The notes beneath the pieces are model-generated. The model was not told the origin of the DNA, made no database searches, and saw only the letters and a program-made list of their open reading frames with translations. Shown here piece by piece: positions 48,055-61,388 of a stretch of DNA of 64,000 nucleotides (position 1 is its first letter; the number at the start of each line of letters is the position of its first letter). Origin of the DNA: Carettochelys insculpta (taxonomy: Eukaryota > Chordata > Testudines > Carettochelyidae); the NCBI RefSeq assembly GCF_033958435.1, contig NC_134137.1:175969501-176033500 (forward strand), written 5' to 3'. Made by a program: the position numbers and the translations under genes.

Positions 48055-48137
48055 TGTTTGGCCCTGCCAAGAGGGCAGGGAACTGGACTCGATGACCTCC
48101 TTGAAGTCCCCTCCAGTTCTAGTGTTCTGATTCTATG
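48055..48137 (+). mobile_element. CR1 3' terminal fragment
   Basis: Short sense CR1 tail: ACTGGACTCGATGACCTCC, then CCCCTCCAGTTCTAG and the terminal GATTCTATGATC octamer-type repeat of CR1. Confidence 0.75.
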
Positions 48138-49129
48138 ATCATCATCATTGTCCTTTGTGCCTATTGACTTCTACCTTGCTAAACTGAATCTGTGAATTGA
48201 TGGTTATTGAAGCCCCTCTCACCCCACCTCCTCCCCCAAAACCCTGAAAACTACCTCTGGGCATTGCACTGGGATAACTTTTAGGCTTGCATTTCAAAGT
48301 AGCCTTATAGTATTGTGATCTATTCTTACATTAGTTTTAGAGAAGAACTTTGTCCCTGCTGCAGGGCTAGTATTGTGTCATGATCATATGAAGCACTTTC
48401 CTGTTAAGGTGAATGAATCAGCTGCAAAACACAGATGCTTTGTGATTTTTTTTTCTTGACTATTTGACCTTTAGGACTGATGAATATTGCACATATTGTC
48501 CTAAGATATTTGAGGTTTTTAAATTATTTTGTTTTGGCTATATTTGTGCCCCTTTTTCATGTACACCTCCTTTGAACATGTTGAGTGATTAAGTTTCACT
48601 GGCACAAATTCATGGAAAGTTGCATGCATGAGCACCATTATTAGTGTTTCTAATGTGTTAGCTGCTGAACAGACATAATGAAAAGTGATGTTTCTGCCCC
48701 AAAGAATGTATATCATTTGTGGAAACTGAATTTTGCATGTATGAATGTGAATATTTGTTCCAGAATCGCTGCTGTAATCAGGGAACAGCAACAACCCCAC
48801 ATGAATTACCAATTTACCTGAGACGCTGATTGTCTGGGTAGCAAATATTGAGTATTCTTTGATAACTCTCCATGATCAAGGCAGAGAATTAAAATAAAAA
48901 AAATGCAAGGAAAATGATCTATGTGTAGGTATTGTGTTAGTAGAAAGCTGCCTTCCATTCTGTTATTCACTACAAAATATTTGCTCAGTTTTGTGACATG
49001 CAAAGGATCATTGGAAAGACAGTTAAGAGTATGAGAGAGGCTGAAAATTAAGGGTTTTATGAGTCTCTTTTTTCATTGATCGTGTAACACACCAATACCT
49101 AGATGAGTGCCTTTTTTTCTTGTAAATCC
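48138..49129. other. Unassigned AT-rich sequence
   Basis: No gene or known repeat recognised. Confidence 0.6.
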
Positions 49130-49580
49130 AGAAAAAGAGAAAAATTTAAATCCTTCTAGGCAAAATAGGGAAATGTGGTCTAGATGAAATCACTGGCAAG
49201 CAGGTTCATGACTGGTTGAAAGACTCTACTCAAAAGGCAGTTATCCACGATTTGCTGTTGCACTGGGAGGGTGTATATAATGGGGTTCTCTCTCAGGGGA
49301 GTTGTCCTGGATCTGGTAACAGGCACTGCTGTCCAAAATGGAGCTCAGAGTGTGCTTACAAAATTTGTGAATGACCCCAAACTGGGAGAGGTTGCAAATA
49401 CTTGAGAGGATAAAATTATAATTCAAAATAATCTTGACAAATTGGAGAATTGGTGTGAAACTAACAAAGGGAAAATCAAATGTAGTGCTACAAAATGTGG
49501 AGAAACTGGTGAAGTGGTTGTTACTGCTGAGAAGAAGCTAGGGAATATAGTGGATCACAAATTGAATCTGAACAGTTAGT
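49130..49580 (+). mobile_element. Sense CR1 RT-region fragment, heavily decayed
   Basis: Plus-strand text parallels the CR1 RT region: GGTTTGCT-like gatttgctgttgcactggga, then aaatttgtgaatgacccca (the FADD region), gacaaattggagaattgg, and tagtggatcacaaattgaa. The FADD codons are damaged and several segments are missing. Orientation is opposite to the large CR1 at 9297. Confidence 0.75.
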
Positions 49581-50029
49581 GGATGTACCCGGCACCATTC
49601 AGGTCTTCATCTGAAGTATTTTTTTTAAAAAATAGTGTTTTTCAAAAATGAAGTTTGGAGTGAGGGTTCAGGGGTGAGGATGGGCAGGGGGTGTGTGGCT
49701 TAGAGCAGAGGTTTGGCAGGTGTGTGTGGGGCTCAAAGCAGTGGGGGCAGGGCTCAAGGCAGGGGGTGAGAGAGCGCAAGTCAAGGCAGGTGGGACGTGC
49801 AGAAGCTAGAACAAAGAGCTCATGGCTGGGAGGTGGGGGGTGGTTTACTGGGGCCACCTGTGGCAGTAAGGACAGCACTGCTCCAGCGGCAGCTCCTTCC
49901 AGAGGCCTGGGACAGCAATCCCCAGGCAGCAGCTCCTCCCAGGAGGGTGATATCAGGGGCTGAGTGCCTGTTGGGTCGGGGCTGGAGCTTTGCCAACTGG
50001 CCTCAGCCTCCAGCTCTGTCTGTGGGGAC

Positions 50030-50665
50030 AGTGCTTCTTTGGGAGTACCCCTGGCCTCCAGCAGCCTCCTCCATCCTACAGCCTCTTTGGTGGGGTGCTC
50101 TGGGGGCTGGCCAGACTCCAGGGGCTGCCCCCAGCCTTCTGTGCCCCTTCCCCCACAGCCTGCAGGCTGTCTTGGGGAGGCAGGCTCAGTGCTGTCCCCA
50201 TCCAGCTGCCCTCCTGCAGTCTGCAGGCTCTCTGAGGCCAGGCTTTAGGTTGCTGCCCCGTTCCAACTGTCCCTCCCCCACAGTCTGCAGGCTGTCAGGG
50301 GGCCAGGTTCTGGGGGCTGTGCCCCCTCCATCAACCCCCCCCCCATGGTCTGCAGGCTGTCTGCGGGGGTGAGATTCTGGGGGCTGCCCCTCTCCAGCTG
50401 TCCCCCATGGACTACAGGTATCTGGGGACCAGGCTCCAGGGGGATGCCCTCCCCAGCTGCCCCCCATCCTGCAGACTCTTTTTGGGGGGCAGGTTTCTGG
50501 GGGCTGCACCCTCCAGCTGCTTTGTGCCAGCTCTTTGGGTGGGTTGAGATTCTGGGGGCTGACCCTGGCCTTCAGTGCTCCCTTCCATGGACTGAAGGCT
50601 GTGCGGGGACTACCCCCTCTCCAGTGGCTCTCCCATTAGCCTGTAGGCTCTCCACTGCGGGGAAG
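50030..50665. repeat. GC-rich minisatellite, roughly 62-bp unit
   Basis: Eight to nine imperfect units, each opening with CTGCAGGCTSTC or similar, followed by a GGCCAGGTTCTGGGGGCTG phrase and CCAGCTGYCCCCCA. Clear unit starts are near 50159, 50220, 50284, 50348, 50411 and 50470. The long frames at 49797-50902 are produced by the repeat. GC-rich flanks extend from 49640. Confidence 0.75.
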
Positions 50666-51019
50666 GCTCTGGGTTTGGACAGGGGAGCTACTTACCCAGT
50701 CTTTGTGGCAAGCAAGATGGCAGAGCCCAAGCCCTGCTGGCCTCTCTCTTGGGCAGCAGCTCCCCCAAAGGCCACTCTCAGAATCTCCTATCTGTGCCCC
50801 TCTCTTTTACCTCCCTTCTTACTCTGTCCCCTTCCTTTCCATGTTCTGGAAAGCAGCTCCATTGCCAGCACTTCCCATTTTCCAGCCATAATCACAGCCT
50901 GACCTTGGTTTAAGTTAGGGTCAGCAGAAGCTGAATACCAAATGTGGTGGTCCTAGCTCTGAAGGTTTAGGAGGAGCTCTTAAACAAAAGACTAATAGAA
51001 GCACAGACAGTTCTCCTAT

Positions 51020-51240
51020 TTACCAAGATCCTTCAGACTCGTAACTCTGTCCTCCAAAGTACTGGCACCCTCTTCGATCATTAAGTCATCTGCAAACTCC
51101 ATCAATATGTTCTCTATACCTTCATCTAAGTAATTAATAAAGATGTTAAATGACATCAGACCCAGCACAGATCTCTGTGGTATTCCTCTTGAGTGTTCTC
51201 TCTACTCCAGTGGAGCTACTCTTTGTTTATGGCTGTTTTC
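51020..51240 (-). mobile_element. Antisense CR1 fragment, old
   Basis: Phrases such as CATCTGCAAACTCCATCAA, TTAATAAAGATGTTAAATGA and CAGACCCAGCACAGATCTC match the CR1 RT region read antisense. Short and diverged. Confidence 0.65.
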
Positions 51241-53893
51241 ACCAGCTACATTTTATGTAACAGTCTAGGAACTATTTGATAGCTTTTTCATGGCCATTGT
51301 GAAATAACACTTGACGTGTATGCTGTGCTGTTCATTTATAGCTGTCCAAGTTTCACAGAGCTCTTTACAACGCATTCTCTTCCGTTTACGGTTTGGGATG
51401 CTGAGGCCCAGTGAGATGAAGATAATAACATAGATGAAATATCAGACATAGGTAAAGGACTCCAAGTCTCTTTGGCTCCATCTGCTGCTCTGCCTGATGG
51501 ACTATGATGCAGGTCCCACATCACAGAAACCAATGCTTTATTTGGCATTAATTGGAATGAATACGCTGATGGCAGATTTAGTAGAGGATGCAATACTGAA
51601 TTAGCATGAAAATTAAATCACCCTCTTACCCCTTGACGTGGATTGGGCAGATAACAGTGAGGCACAGAGGTGGGGCTGTGCAGGCAGGTGGGTATGTGCA
51701 TGTTGGTGTAGACAAACCACAGACTTCATCTGTCCAGAAGTCAAAGGTTTCTGGCAGACTTAAGGGGAATATGACTAAGCTGCCTGATTTCAGGGATTAA
51801 TAGCAGTGTCAGCTAAATGATTAGTTAAATTTCATACTATGATGTTTTTCTACTCAGAATCAAAGAACAGGGGCTTGACCAGTCATATCCTTTTCAGAGC
51901 CATAAAGGGAAGTCAGCATCCTTAAGAAAAAATGTAGCTTCTTGTTCACAAGTTGCTTTGTGCTGGCTTGTGTGTTGTTTTCCAGTGTTTTTCCTTTCTG
52001 TCTCCAGGCCCGTCAACAGGGGGCAAAGAGGGTAGTTGCCCCCAGGCCCAGCACTTGAAAGAGGCCCAGAGCTCCTGCCCCCACTGCTGCTACCCTGGCA
52101 GTGGCAGCTGGAGCTCTGGGCCCCATTGAAATGCTATGGCAGCGCTGCTCTGGCTGAGTGTGACCGTGGGGGTGGGGGCAGTGCCATGGTCTGTGTGGCA
52201 CTGAAAGCTTACTGCTCTTGGCCCTGCCCCTTCCGGAGTGTGGTGCTGTCCCCTGCTCCCACCTTGACCCAGGACCCGTGGTGGTTGTTGGCTCCACTTT
52301 CTGTCTCTATACTACAGTGCTCTGAAGACTTCAAAGAGCATCCCTAGCAGCAAAGCAGCATTCTCAAAACATGTCTAAACAGCCATCTGGATATCTCCTT
52401 GGAGCTCAGGGAGCTCTCACATTCTTATTATTTCCCTTTAGCTCACGCCACTGGTTTGAACAACATCTCCCCACAACGTGGGCCATTGGAAACCTTTTAT
52501 CAATAAAGGGAACTTGCTTGCTTCTTGAGTTTGGCCACTGTCAGAAAACAGCATACTGGGCTAGATGAAACACTGGTGTTTTACACAGTATGGCCATTCT
52601 TGTGCCCTTAGGGGTGTGACTTATGTATGTGAATTGTTCTGGAAGGGGTTATATGCAATACACGACTTACAGTTCAATGGTACATTTTGGGACCATGATA
52701 CAACTAGATTAAGGAGGGAAGGATGGGATAGAAAATGTCCACAATGATCACTCTATGTAAGCAACAGTTGCAACACCTCCCCCCCGGCACACCAGCATTT
52801 CCAGACAGGAACCAGTCGCTCATCCCCAGCACCACAGCCTCTGCCCCATGGTAGTGTCCAAGGGTGGGAGAGGTTGCAGACCCCATGTTTGAATACAGCA
52901 TGTGACTCTTCCTCACAGTGAGAGGGAGGGAGGGAGGAAAGAAAGAAGCAGCTTGCCCCATCTCCTACACAGAGAGAGAGAGAGAGAGAGCGCAAAGGGG
53001 AGGGGGAAGGAGAGGGAGAACACATGGAGCACTGGCTTAGCTGCTTCTGCTTCAGAGCTCCCCGCTGCCCTGGCTCCTACCTCTCCAGGGTGCCCAGCTC
53101 TGTCAAAGACACACCCAGCCTAGCGAGATGATTTGTTTTTTAAATCTTGCATCTTTTAAAGCAATCTCATGATTTTTTGAGGCCAAACTTGTGACTTTCG
53201 AATGCTCGGGATTAGTGACGCTAATCAATTATAGAGGGTGAATAGCTGGAGAAACAAATGGTCTCTGGTCTTATGTAGGCTTCCTCAGTAGGATTGTGCC
53301 CTCCCTTCCCCCACACCCTGCCACACCCACAGCCAGCCAGCTTGGATACGGAAGCATTAAATTACATCTACATTAGGCCCTAAAAGGAGTTTCAGACGAG
53401 ACGAGCAAACGGCATGGCTACACGGAGAATCAGTGCGTGACAAGCAAGATTGTAAATCTACAGCTCAGTAAGTGACTGCAAGGGCCCAGCTACACAACAC
53501 CGGAAGTGCTGTAGTGTGCTTTTGTGTGCTGCTGTACGGAAGGGGAGTATGTCCGAGCCCACTACGGAACTCATGGCAGCGATCAGAGTACAATCAGTTA
53601 ACACTGCCTAACTTACCACGGCCTAGCGTTCTGGATAAACAAGCCTTCAGACGTAGGAACCAACATGATTTATTTTCTTCGTCTAAACAAGGCTTAACTG
53701 AAGTGGCCAGACTTTCAGAAATGTTTGGTATTCATCAGCTAGAATTTTCCTCGAGCAGAGCTTCTGGGTGCTGAGCACTTTTGATAATCTAGTTGTTTTA
53801 AGTAGGTGCCTACGTGGGCACCAGGCTCTCTCTTGGAAATGTTGTGCTTTGGTGTTGTACGAACTTTCCAATGGGTAGGGTGAACCACATGTA
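51241..53893. other. Unassigned sequence with GC patch and (AG)n run
   Basis: No exon recognised. 52010-52290 is GC-rich, with overlapping open frames on both strands. 52970-52990 is an (AG)n run. The segment 53370-53560 has scattered GGCATGGCTACAC-like motifs that may be a worn MITE end. Confidence 0.5.
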
Positions 53894-54550
53894 AGCTGCG
53901 TCTACACGTGCACGCTACTTCGAAGTAGCGGCACCAACTTCGACGTTAGGCGGCGAGATGTCGAAGTCGCTAACCTCATGAGGAGATAGGAATAGCGCCC
54001 TACTTCGATGTTCAACATCGAAGTAGGGACCGTGTAGACGATCTGCGTCCCGCAACGTCGAAATTGCCGGGTCCTCCATGGTGGCCATCAGCTGGGGGGT
54101 TGAGAGATGCTCTCTCTCCAGCCCCTGCGGGGCTCTATGGTCACCGTGGGCAGCAGCCCTTAGCCCAGGGCTTCTGGCTGCTTCTGCGGCAGCTGGGGAT
54201 CTATGCTGCAGGCACAGGGTCTGCAACCAGTTGTCAGCTCTGTGGATCTTGTGTTGTTTAGTGCAACTGTGTCTGGGAGGGGCCCTTTAAGGGAGTGGCT
54301 GGCTGTTGAGTCCGCCCTGTGACCCTGTCTGCAGCTGTGCCTGGCATCCCTATTTCGATGTGTGCTACTTTGACGTGTAGACGTTCCCTCGCTGCGCCTA
54401 TTTCGATGTTGGGCTGAGCAACGTCGAAGTTGAACATCGACGTTGCCGGCCCTGGAGGACGTGTAGACGTTGTTCATCGAAATAGACTATTTCGATGTCG
54501 CAACATCGAAATAAGCTATTTCGATGTTGGCTGCACGTGTAGACGTAGCC
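53894..54550 (-). mobile_element. Second Harbinger deletion derivative, 657 bp
   Basis: The same element as 10172-10882 by its whole length, except that about 54 bp near the left end (the second GCGCTATTTCGAAGTT hairpin) are absent. Ends are AGCTGCGTCTACACGTG and CACGTGTAGACGTAGCC. The flanking triplets, GTA and AGA, do not match, so the target duplication has decayed or the end was altered. Open frames here mirror those of the 10-kb copy and are not genes. Confidence 0.85.
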
Positions 54551-54677
54551 AGAGTGTGCAAAGGATAAGAGCTGTATCACCTTTATATCTGCATTGTCAC
54601 GGATGGCAAAAATGGGCATACGCTTTCCTGCGGGAATATAATGCAGCGATAATCCTCTCCACACAGACACAGACAGG

Positions 54678-55113
54678 GGCTACAGTTACACTACAGCTAC
54701 CCGTCAACAGAAGTCACTGTCAGGAGAGTTTTCCTGACACAACCCCTGGTGCTAGATCACATGCATACACAAAAGCCAGTCGGGAAAGCGCTCTGCTCTG
54801 TTGACAGAGCAGCCAGACTGCTTCTGTGCTCTTTCGACAAAACAGACACCCGGAAGCACAGCAGACAGAGCTGCCCGTTGTTGTGGATGCCCTGTCTGTT
54901 GAGAGAAGCCCCCGGGGGGGGTGAGGGGAGGTGTTTGCACATCTGTTTTGCTGTCAGAAATCTTTGGACAGCAGCGTTATTCCTCTGAGTTTTTGAGGCA
55001 GAACACTGCTGGCGAACATGCTGGGTTTTGTTGACACACTGTTGACAAAACCCATTTTGTGTATAAACGCTTCACGTGTTTTGTTGACCAAACTCTCTAG
55101 TGTAACTGTAGCC
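54678..55113. mobile_element. Harbinger-type MITE with GTTGACA core, 436 bp
   Basis: Ends GGCTACAGTTACACTA and CTAGTGTAACTGTAGCC are fully complementary. It shares the GTTACAC variant terminus and CTGTTGACAGAGCAGCC-type interior with 33185-33589. No matching flanking triplet. It lies 127 bp from the preceding element. Confidence 0.82.
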
Positions 55114-55400
55114 AATGAGTATACGTTGCACACCTATGTAGTCTCTTCCCCGCTGTTCTTAGCTCTACTCAGGTGCCACAGAGGTATGAAAACACTATTT
55201 CTTCTATCGGCAGTTTATTTGTGATCCTTAGCCAGTTGTGACTTTGTTTTCATATGATGGGATGATGGTCACTTGAGATTGCTGGCCCTTCTCTATTGAT
55301 GAATCTGCTCCATTTTTCTTGCAATGGTCTAATGTTTGTGGTTTGAACAAAAAGTATCCATTTGTTGTTGTTGACTGACCGATGTCCATTACCAGATTTC

Positions 55401-55604
55401 ATACGGTGACAAGTCTCAGAAGGGTAGTCGTGTTACTCTGTAGCTTTGCAAAAAACAAGCAGTCCTGTAGCATCTTAAAGACTAACAGTTTTATTGACTA
55501 GGTAATGAGCTTTCATATGTCTTACCCACCAAAGCTCGTTACCTACTCAATCAAATTGTTAGTCTTTAAGATGCTACAGGACTGCTTGTATACAGTGACT
55601 AGTC
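55401..55604. mobile_element. Palindromic short retroelement, 15-bp imperfect target duplication
   Basis: Same class as 36490-36737. Arms carry AGACTAACAG and TTGTTAGTCTTTAAGATGC in inverted order, with GGTAATGAGCTTTC and GAGCTCGTTACC-like centres. The flanks ATACGGTGACAAGTC (55401-55415) and ATACAGTGACTAGTC (55590-55604) differ at two positions, implying an old insertion. The hammerhead-type boxes are no longer intact. Confidence 0.7.
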
Positions 55605-58600
55605 AGTACTCATTAAATACTGAACTGCAATATTTTTTAAATTTTGCCCATGTCTCAAAATACAGAGAGGACCATCGCTACTAAAAGCTATTGGCTTTAA
55701 ACAGAAAAGGAGATAAGTAGGATAGGGATGTTGACAGCCTGTCTGTTACACCCTTCCCAAGCTTCTTTTGTTATCCTTCTGCTGCAATGAGGGGAGGAAG
55801 GAAAAAGTTTCATGTTTCTAATACAGTGCCACGCTGACTCAGGCAGGCACAGATAAGTGTCCAGAGACTGCCAGAGTAAGAAAATAGCCTGTCCTCATCT
55901 GTGAGCATGGAGGGTTCCCTGTGTGGCACAGCTGATTTGGTCTACTGTGTATGTCCAGAATACAACCTAGAAGTTGGCTCAGGGTTCACAACTCATCTCT
56001 TCTGTTCTGTTGAGGTTTCTTTCTCACTGCTGCGTAGCAGGCTGGACGGTGAGGTGGGCCAGTCTCTTACCTCGTGCTGAGAGGGAGAGTAAGGCTTCAC
56101 AGAGGGAATTTCTGGCTGTTATATCTTCTTCCTCCATCTCTACTGCTTTTCCCATGGTTAGGAATCATTCGAAGCCCTTCAACCAATCACCTGCTCCTCT
56201 GTCTCTTGCTTCAGATTCCTCTGTATGGAAGCATGTCTAGGTCTGAATGGGAGTACCATTCCCAGCATGCATACATACCCTCGCGCTAGCTCTGCCTGAG
56301 CTAGTGCCTAAAAACAGCCAGGTGTTCACAGTGGCACAAGTAGCAACTTGGGCTCAGTGCCTGACTCTGTAGCCAGCTGGTGGAGTTGGGATGTATTTGG
56401 GGCAGCTAGCCCGAGTGACCAGCAGTGTCACAATGAACAAGATGTTACCTTGAGCAGAGAGAGCACAGGTGTATCTAAACTAGCTGGGAATCACACCCAC
56501 TGAGATACAGATAGATCCTGTGGCCTCATGAGGGAGGAGAGAGAGCTCACCTTCTGCTCATAGCAGACAATGGCAAATTTTACTTCTTTATCTCCTGTCC
56601 TTCCCCTCCTTTTCTGCAAGGAATTCCCTAGTAGCCAGCTCACGTGGGTAAGCGGTGGACCTCACACTTTTGTCAACACTTGGACAAATGTTCACATACA
56701 ACATAACTTCCCAAACCCTCTTTAATTGTACCAAAGTATTTCCCGTAGCTCTTTCCCTGCGTGGCTTCCAGGGCGATGTCTGTAAGTATACACAAAAGCT
56801 TCCTCTTTTCTAATCAACCTTCTCCTGGGGCTTGGTTCTGAGAGATACCACCGTCCAATACTCATGACTGCAAACAGTTCAAGGACCTTGCCCCACATTC
56901 TGGTTCTTGCTCCCACTGGAGCGCAGCCTGCTGCCGGTGTCTGCCTGGACAGTTCATGTGTGATTGGTAGTCTGTTTTCTCTCTCTGGTCAGCCACTAAG
57001 CAGCCAGTTCCCTTTTCCCTTACTGCCTCCTTCTGTTAATAATACTGTGCTCTTCAAGAATGGGAACATTCAGTATTTTTCCTAATGCAACCCTCCCAGT
57101 CAATCCAGATTAGAAGATTTTTTTCACGTATTTATTTTGAGGTAGAAATGGAGAAAAACACAGAAAATAAGAGGCTATTTGTTGAAACATGCTGCACATT
57201 TGCTGCAGAGATCTTGCAGCGTGCTGGAGGAATACTTAGCCTTCTTTGTTACTGAGGTAGAGTCTGGAAGGTTACCATGTTCTAATCTGTCTTGCTCATT
57301 TAGCCAGCCCCCATCCCAGCTGTGCGGTACAGAAACAAACTCATTCCACTGCAGAGAATAGACTCCTCTCTCCCTACTCCGCGTGCCCAGACCTTGGCTC
57401 ATTTATAGCCCTCATCTGCTTTGTGAGCTTGGCCAGTATGCAAAGGGCCATGTCACAGTTCTTGATGTCTTATTCTTATTTCCACAAAATGACTGTTCAA
57501 AATACCTTTCTATTTCCATCTCTGCCCTCCAAGGCTACACCCACACAGGGAGCGAAGGGTGTGAGCCTCTGCTCGTGTAGATGTACTCTCTCTAGCTGGT
57601 CTTGAGCTAAGTGCACCAAAACCAGTTGTGGATCTGGGGCACGGGCAGCTGGGGCACTGGCAGCGTGGCAAAGCCATCCCAAGTACGTACTCACAGAGTT
57701 TGTGCTTGGTGTGGCTGGTTTTAGCATGCTAGCTGAATGAGAGCTAGTGAGAATATGTCTACATGGGCTGGGAATCCACAAGAAGATGGACCCCCAAACG
57801 TTCTTCCCAACTAGATTCCTGCACCCCGAAGGTCTGCTCCCGAGATCTGCTCATGCCCCTTAGTTCCCACTGGCAATGAGTGGATTGTATGGGCTCAACA
57901 CTTGCTCAAAACCACAAAAGAAATTATTGGAAGAACCTATGCAATGAATTCTCCATTGATAACTGAGCACAATGAGAATGCTGTAGCATAGTGGGTCTCA
58001 CCTTTGCCCGTATCATGGCACCTTGTTGCAACCAAAAAATTGTGGGACCCCAAACCACTTTTTTCCCATTTCACAATATAGACAAGAAGGTTGGCTGTAG
58101 CCCCCCAGAGTGTGAATTCATGTTCCCTGATCATCAGAGCTTAGACTGACTAAACTGCTTAAGAAATCTTGACCACTGTGCCTTGTTAGCCTTCAAATAC
58201 AGTCATGCCAGTCACAGAGCTGTGTGTAGCACGACTTGTAACTACTGCTTACAAGGCATGGTAGATATCTATAACAAAATAAAACGAAGCTATCCCTGCC
58301 CTGAAATGTTGATAATCTTAAACTTCAAAATCCCCTGTGGGCTCAGAGCTGTGCCTGCCAGGAGCTCCACTGAAGTTAGTGAAGCAGTGTTCAGGCAGAG
58401 CCCTCCACCCATGTGCTGTCCTTTGCGGGGGCAGGGCCTAAAATACCAGTCCAAGGTCTGGAAATCACTGGGCACTGTATTGAATAATTGAATTGTCTGT
58501 ATAATGGAATACACACAGCAATAGAGGTTTTGGAAAAAAGGGGTCTTTCCCAGCATAAGACATACATCAAGAAAAGAAATTCACAACCAGAATTTAAGTA

Positions 58601-60935
58601 AGGCCAAAATCAGAATTTTAATTTAATGAAGTTTTTAAAAAGCATCCACATAATCAATTTGCCTTGGTAACATCACAACACTCCAGGCCTTGAAAACAGC
58701 ACATACATTGTACTGAAGGAAGGTGAGAAAAGATGACTGACAAGGAATTTCTTATCAGTAATGGAAGAGGAAATAAAGAAAAAGCATCTGATCATTGAAC
58801 TAAACCTGGACAAAAAGCATTTTTGAATGGTTAACCTGGGAAGTGTCAGAAGTCCTTTACCCTTTCCCAATGAACTAATTTTTAAAGATTATATGCTCAT
58901 TAAACAATAAGTGACGTGAAAAGGTTAGGGATGTCATACAATACTGTTGCTAGCTTACACCACGTTCCAATTGAAAATCCTCTTTTTATGGCAACAGCAG
59001 AAGACTGAGAGATTCATGGATTTCTCTGACTTCTGAAGGGTGGAGTCAGACCTTAGTTTTCATTATGCACAGAGGAGGCTCAGGGCATATCTGTACCACC
59101 TGAAATATGGGAAATGTCTCATTGATCTTCAAGAGCCCCAGCAAAGGGAGCTGTGAGAGCGTAGGCCTGTGGTGCAGAGGAGCATGGGAGCATGCAAGGT
59201 GGAGAGTAACTCATAGAACTTATTCCACCCTCAAACCCCTACCATTTCACCGCATAATTGGCAGATCTGCAGAGACCAGAGCTGTAGAGAGCTTCATACA
59301 GTGGGCTACGTTTTGTTTTAGACAGACTACAGTAGAGAGGCAGCATCCGCAGTGTAGAGGATAGCAGATACTGTTGGATTGGCTCCACAGTGTTCAAGTT
59401 AAGAAGAAAACAATTACATTATGGTAGTTGCTACATCTTGATTGTGTGGGTTTTTTTTTTGTTTTTGTTTTTAAATTCAACAAACTTCTGGGGGAGAAGA
59501 AAACATCCCTCCCACCAAATTTGTAATTAGCGATGTTCCCTAAACTGGGATAACAGAAAAGAACACACCGCAAGTGTAGAGAAATGATAACATTATTTTG
59601 GTTTTGGATTAGCCAGGTGTTTGTGTTGGCACAAGTGCTCGCCGACAAACCTGCAGTTGGAAGAGGGAAGTCAGAGTCAATGTTTGCTGCTGTGAGTTCT
59701 GGTTCCTTTTGAGGGTCAGGGGGCTGGGAGCAGCTAGCCCTGTTCAGTTAGCTATGCTGTACCTACTTGTGTATGCTGAACTTAAAAGGAAGAAAGCTCA
59801 GCAGGTGGAGCTGGCGTGGGAGAAGAGTAAACGGGCTGCACTGCTGTGGGGCAAGGAATATGGCTCAGGCTAGGAACTGCCTGAAAGCTCTGGTGGGAGA
59901 CTCGGTTTGGCTAGGATTAGTGAGCTGATTGGCACCCAGGAGTGAGCAGTTAGGCAGTTAAGATAGGCCAGTGATCGTGGGGTCTACTAGCAAGGAAGGG
60001 GACTGAAAATGATTTTGCTTTGATGTTGATTTTGGACTTGGAATAAGGAACCCTGTTATCTTGGACGCAGTGAAGGCATCAGTGTGGCCTGGTTGGAGAG
60101 CCAGGTCACCATCCCAGACAGGAGTGGGTTAAGAACAGGAGGGGCCCTGGGACAACAGTCACAAGCCCCACCCCCCACCATCAATATATTAAAATATTAA
60201 TGTAACCGTTATTTACGGTTTAAAATCTACTCATGTTTCTTATTACTCATGATGCAGAATAAAATTACACTTTATTGTAAAATAAGAATGACACGTTACT
60301 TTTGTTCCATTAAAGTGAATTGTTTCCATACAATGGAGTTACGGAGCCCTGTGGCCCCTCACAACTGCCCCTTTTGCCCATATGTTAATCCATCACTGAT
60401 CCCAGATTACTGGCACCCTGAGGAAAAGCGTGACGTGGAAGGACTGCAGTGCCAGTTTATACCATAAGAGGCAGTCAGGGATGGTGAGTCTTCCAGATCC
60501 CTGGCCAAACTTTTCTTTGTCCTTTCTTGTCTTTGCCCTTTATGATGCCTTCCAGGAGCTGGAAAAACTTACATGTGTATGTGCTGTGTGATTTAGCAAT
60601 GAGACCTGTACACCAGCTCTATCATATTATTTCCCGTTGCTATCAGGAATAATTTGCATTAGGCTGTGTGTGTTGCCAACCAAGAATATAAGAATATAGT
60701 AAGGGTTTTAATGAGAGCTGGACTGGGGTCTTCAACCTGTGTGCATAGCATTAATTTTCACCCATGGAAACATTTAAATAACTCGCCTGAATTAGGCCTC
60801 ATGAATCTGAGTGACTACGATGGCTGCTCGATACATCTAAAAGGACTTTGTAACATACCTGCTGTTCATACGGCTCTTGATAGTCCATCCATGCTACAGT
60901 GTTTGCCTTTAACATAGTGCTTATAAAGTATCCTA
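55605..60935. other. Unassigned sequence with possible worn transposons
   Basis: No gene recognised over 5.3 kb. Two segments, 56460-56520 and 57531-57785, share GCTGGGAATC-type phrases and CTCGTGTAGATGTA / ATGTCTACATGGGCTG motifs, so a diverged DNA-transposon family is possible. 57985-58100 resembles a worn hAT end. A T/G run lies near 59450-59470. Confidence 0.45.
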
Positions 60936-61388
60936 GGCTGCATCTACACTAGCTTCCAACTTCGAAGGGAGCACAGTAAGCAGGGTGTCGGGAGATTATT
61001 AATGAAGTGCTGCGATGCATATGCAGCACTGTATTAAGATAATGCTCCCCCAGGGAAACTTAGAAGTGTTAAACTTCAAAGTGCCGGCTTGCATGTAGCC
61101 ATGGCTAACCTCTGGGTACTTCGAAGTGCCCGGGCTACTTAGAGGTCCCTTTATTCAAAATTTTGAGGAGTAAGGGGACTTTGAAGTAGCCCAGGCACTT
61201 TGAAGTATCTGTGGGTTAGACGTGGCTACATGCAAGCCTGCACTTTGAAATGTAGCACTTCTAAGTTACTGCAGGGGAGCATTATCTTAATGTAGTGCTG
61301 CATACGCACCTCAGCACTTCATTAATAATCTCCCGATACCCTACTTACCATGCTCCCTTTGAAGTTGGGAGCTAGTGTAGACACGGCC
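60936..61388. mobile_element. Palindromic Harbinger-type MITE, 453 bp
   Basis: Ends GGCTGCATCTACACTAGC and CTAGTGTAGACACGGCC, with CTA duplicated on both sides (60933-60935, 61389-61391). The arms mirror through AACTTCGAAGGGAGCA, CATTAATAATCTCCCG and CTTCGAAGTGCCCGGG-like blocks around a centre near 61160. Confidence 0.88.

Noticed and set aside
49797..50902. Long Gly/Pro/Cys-rich frames of up to 191 codons
   Set aside because: They arise from the tandem GC-rich units; frame length follows repeat periodicity.
53891..54553. A 3-bp duplication for the second Harbinger derivative
   Set aside because: The flanking triplets are GTA and AGA, so no duplication can be claimed.
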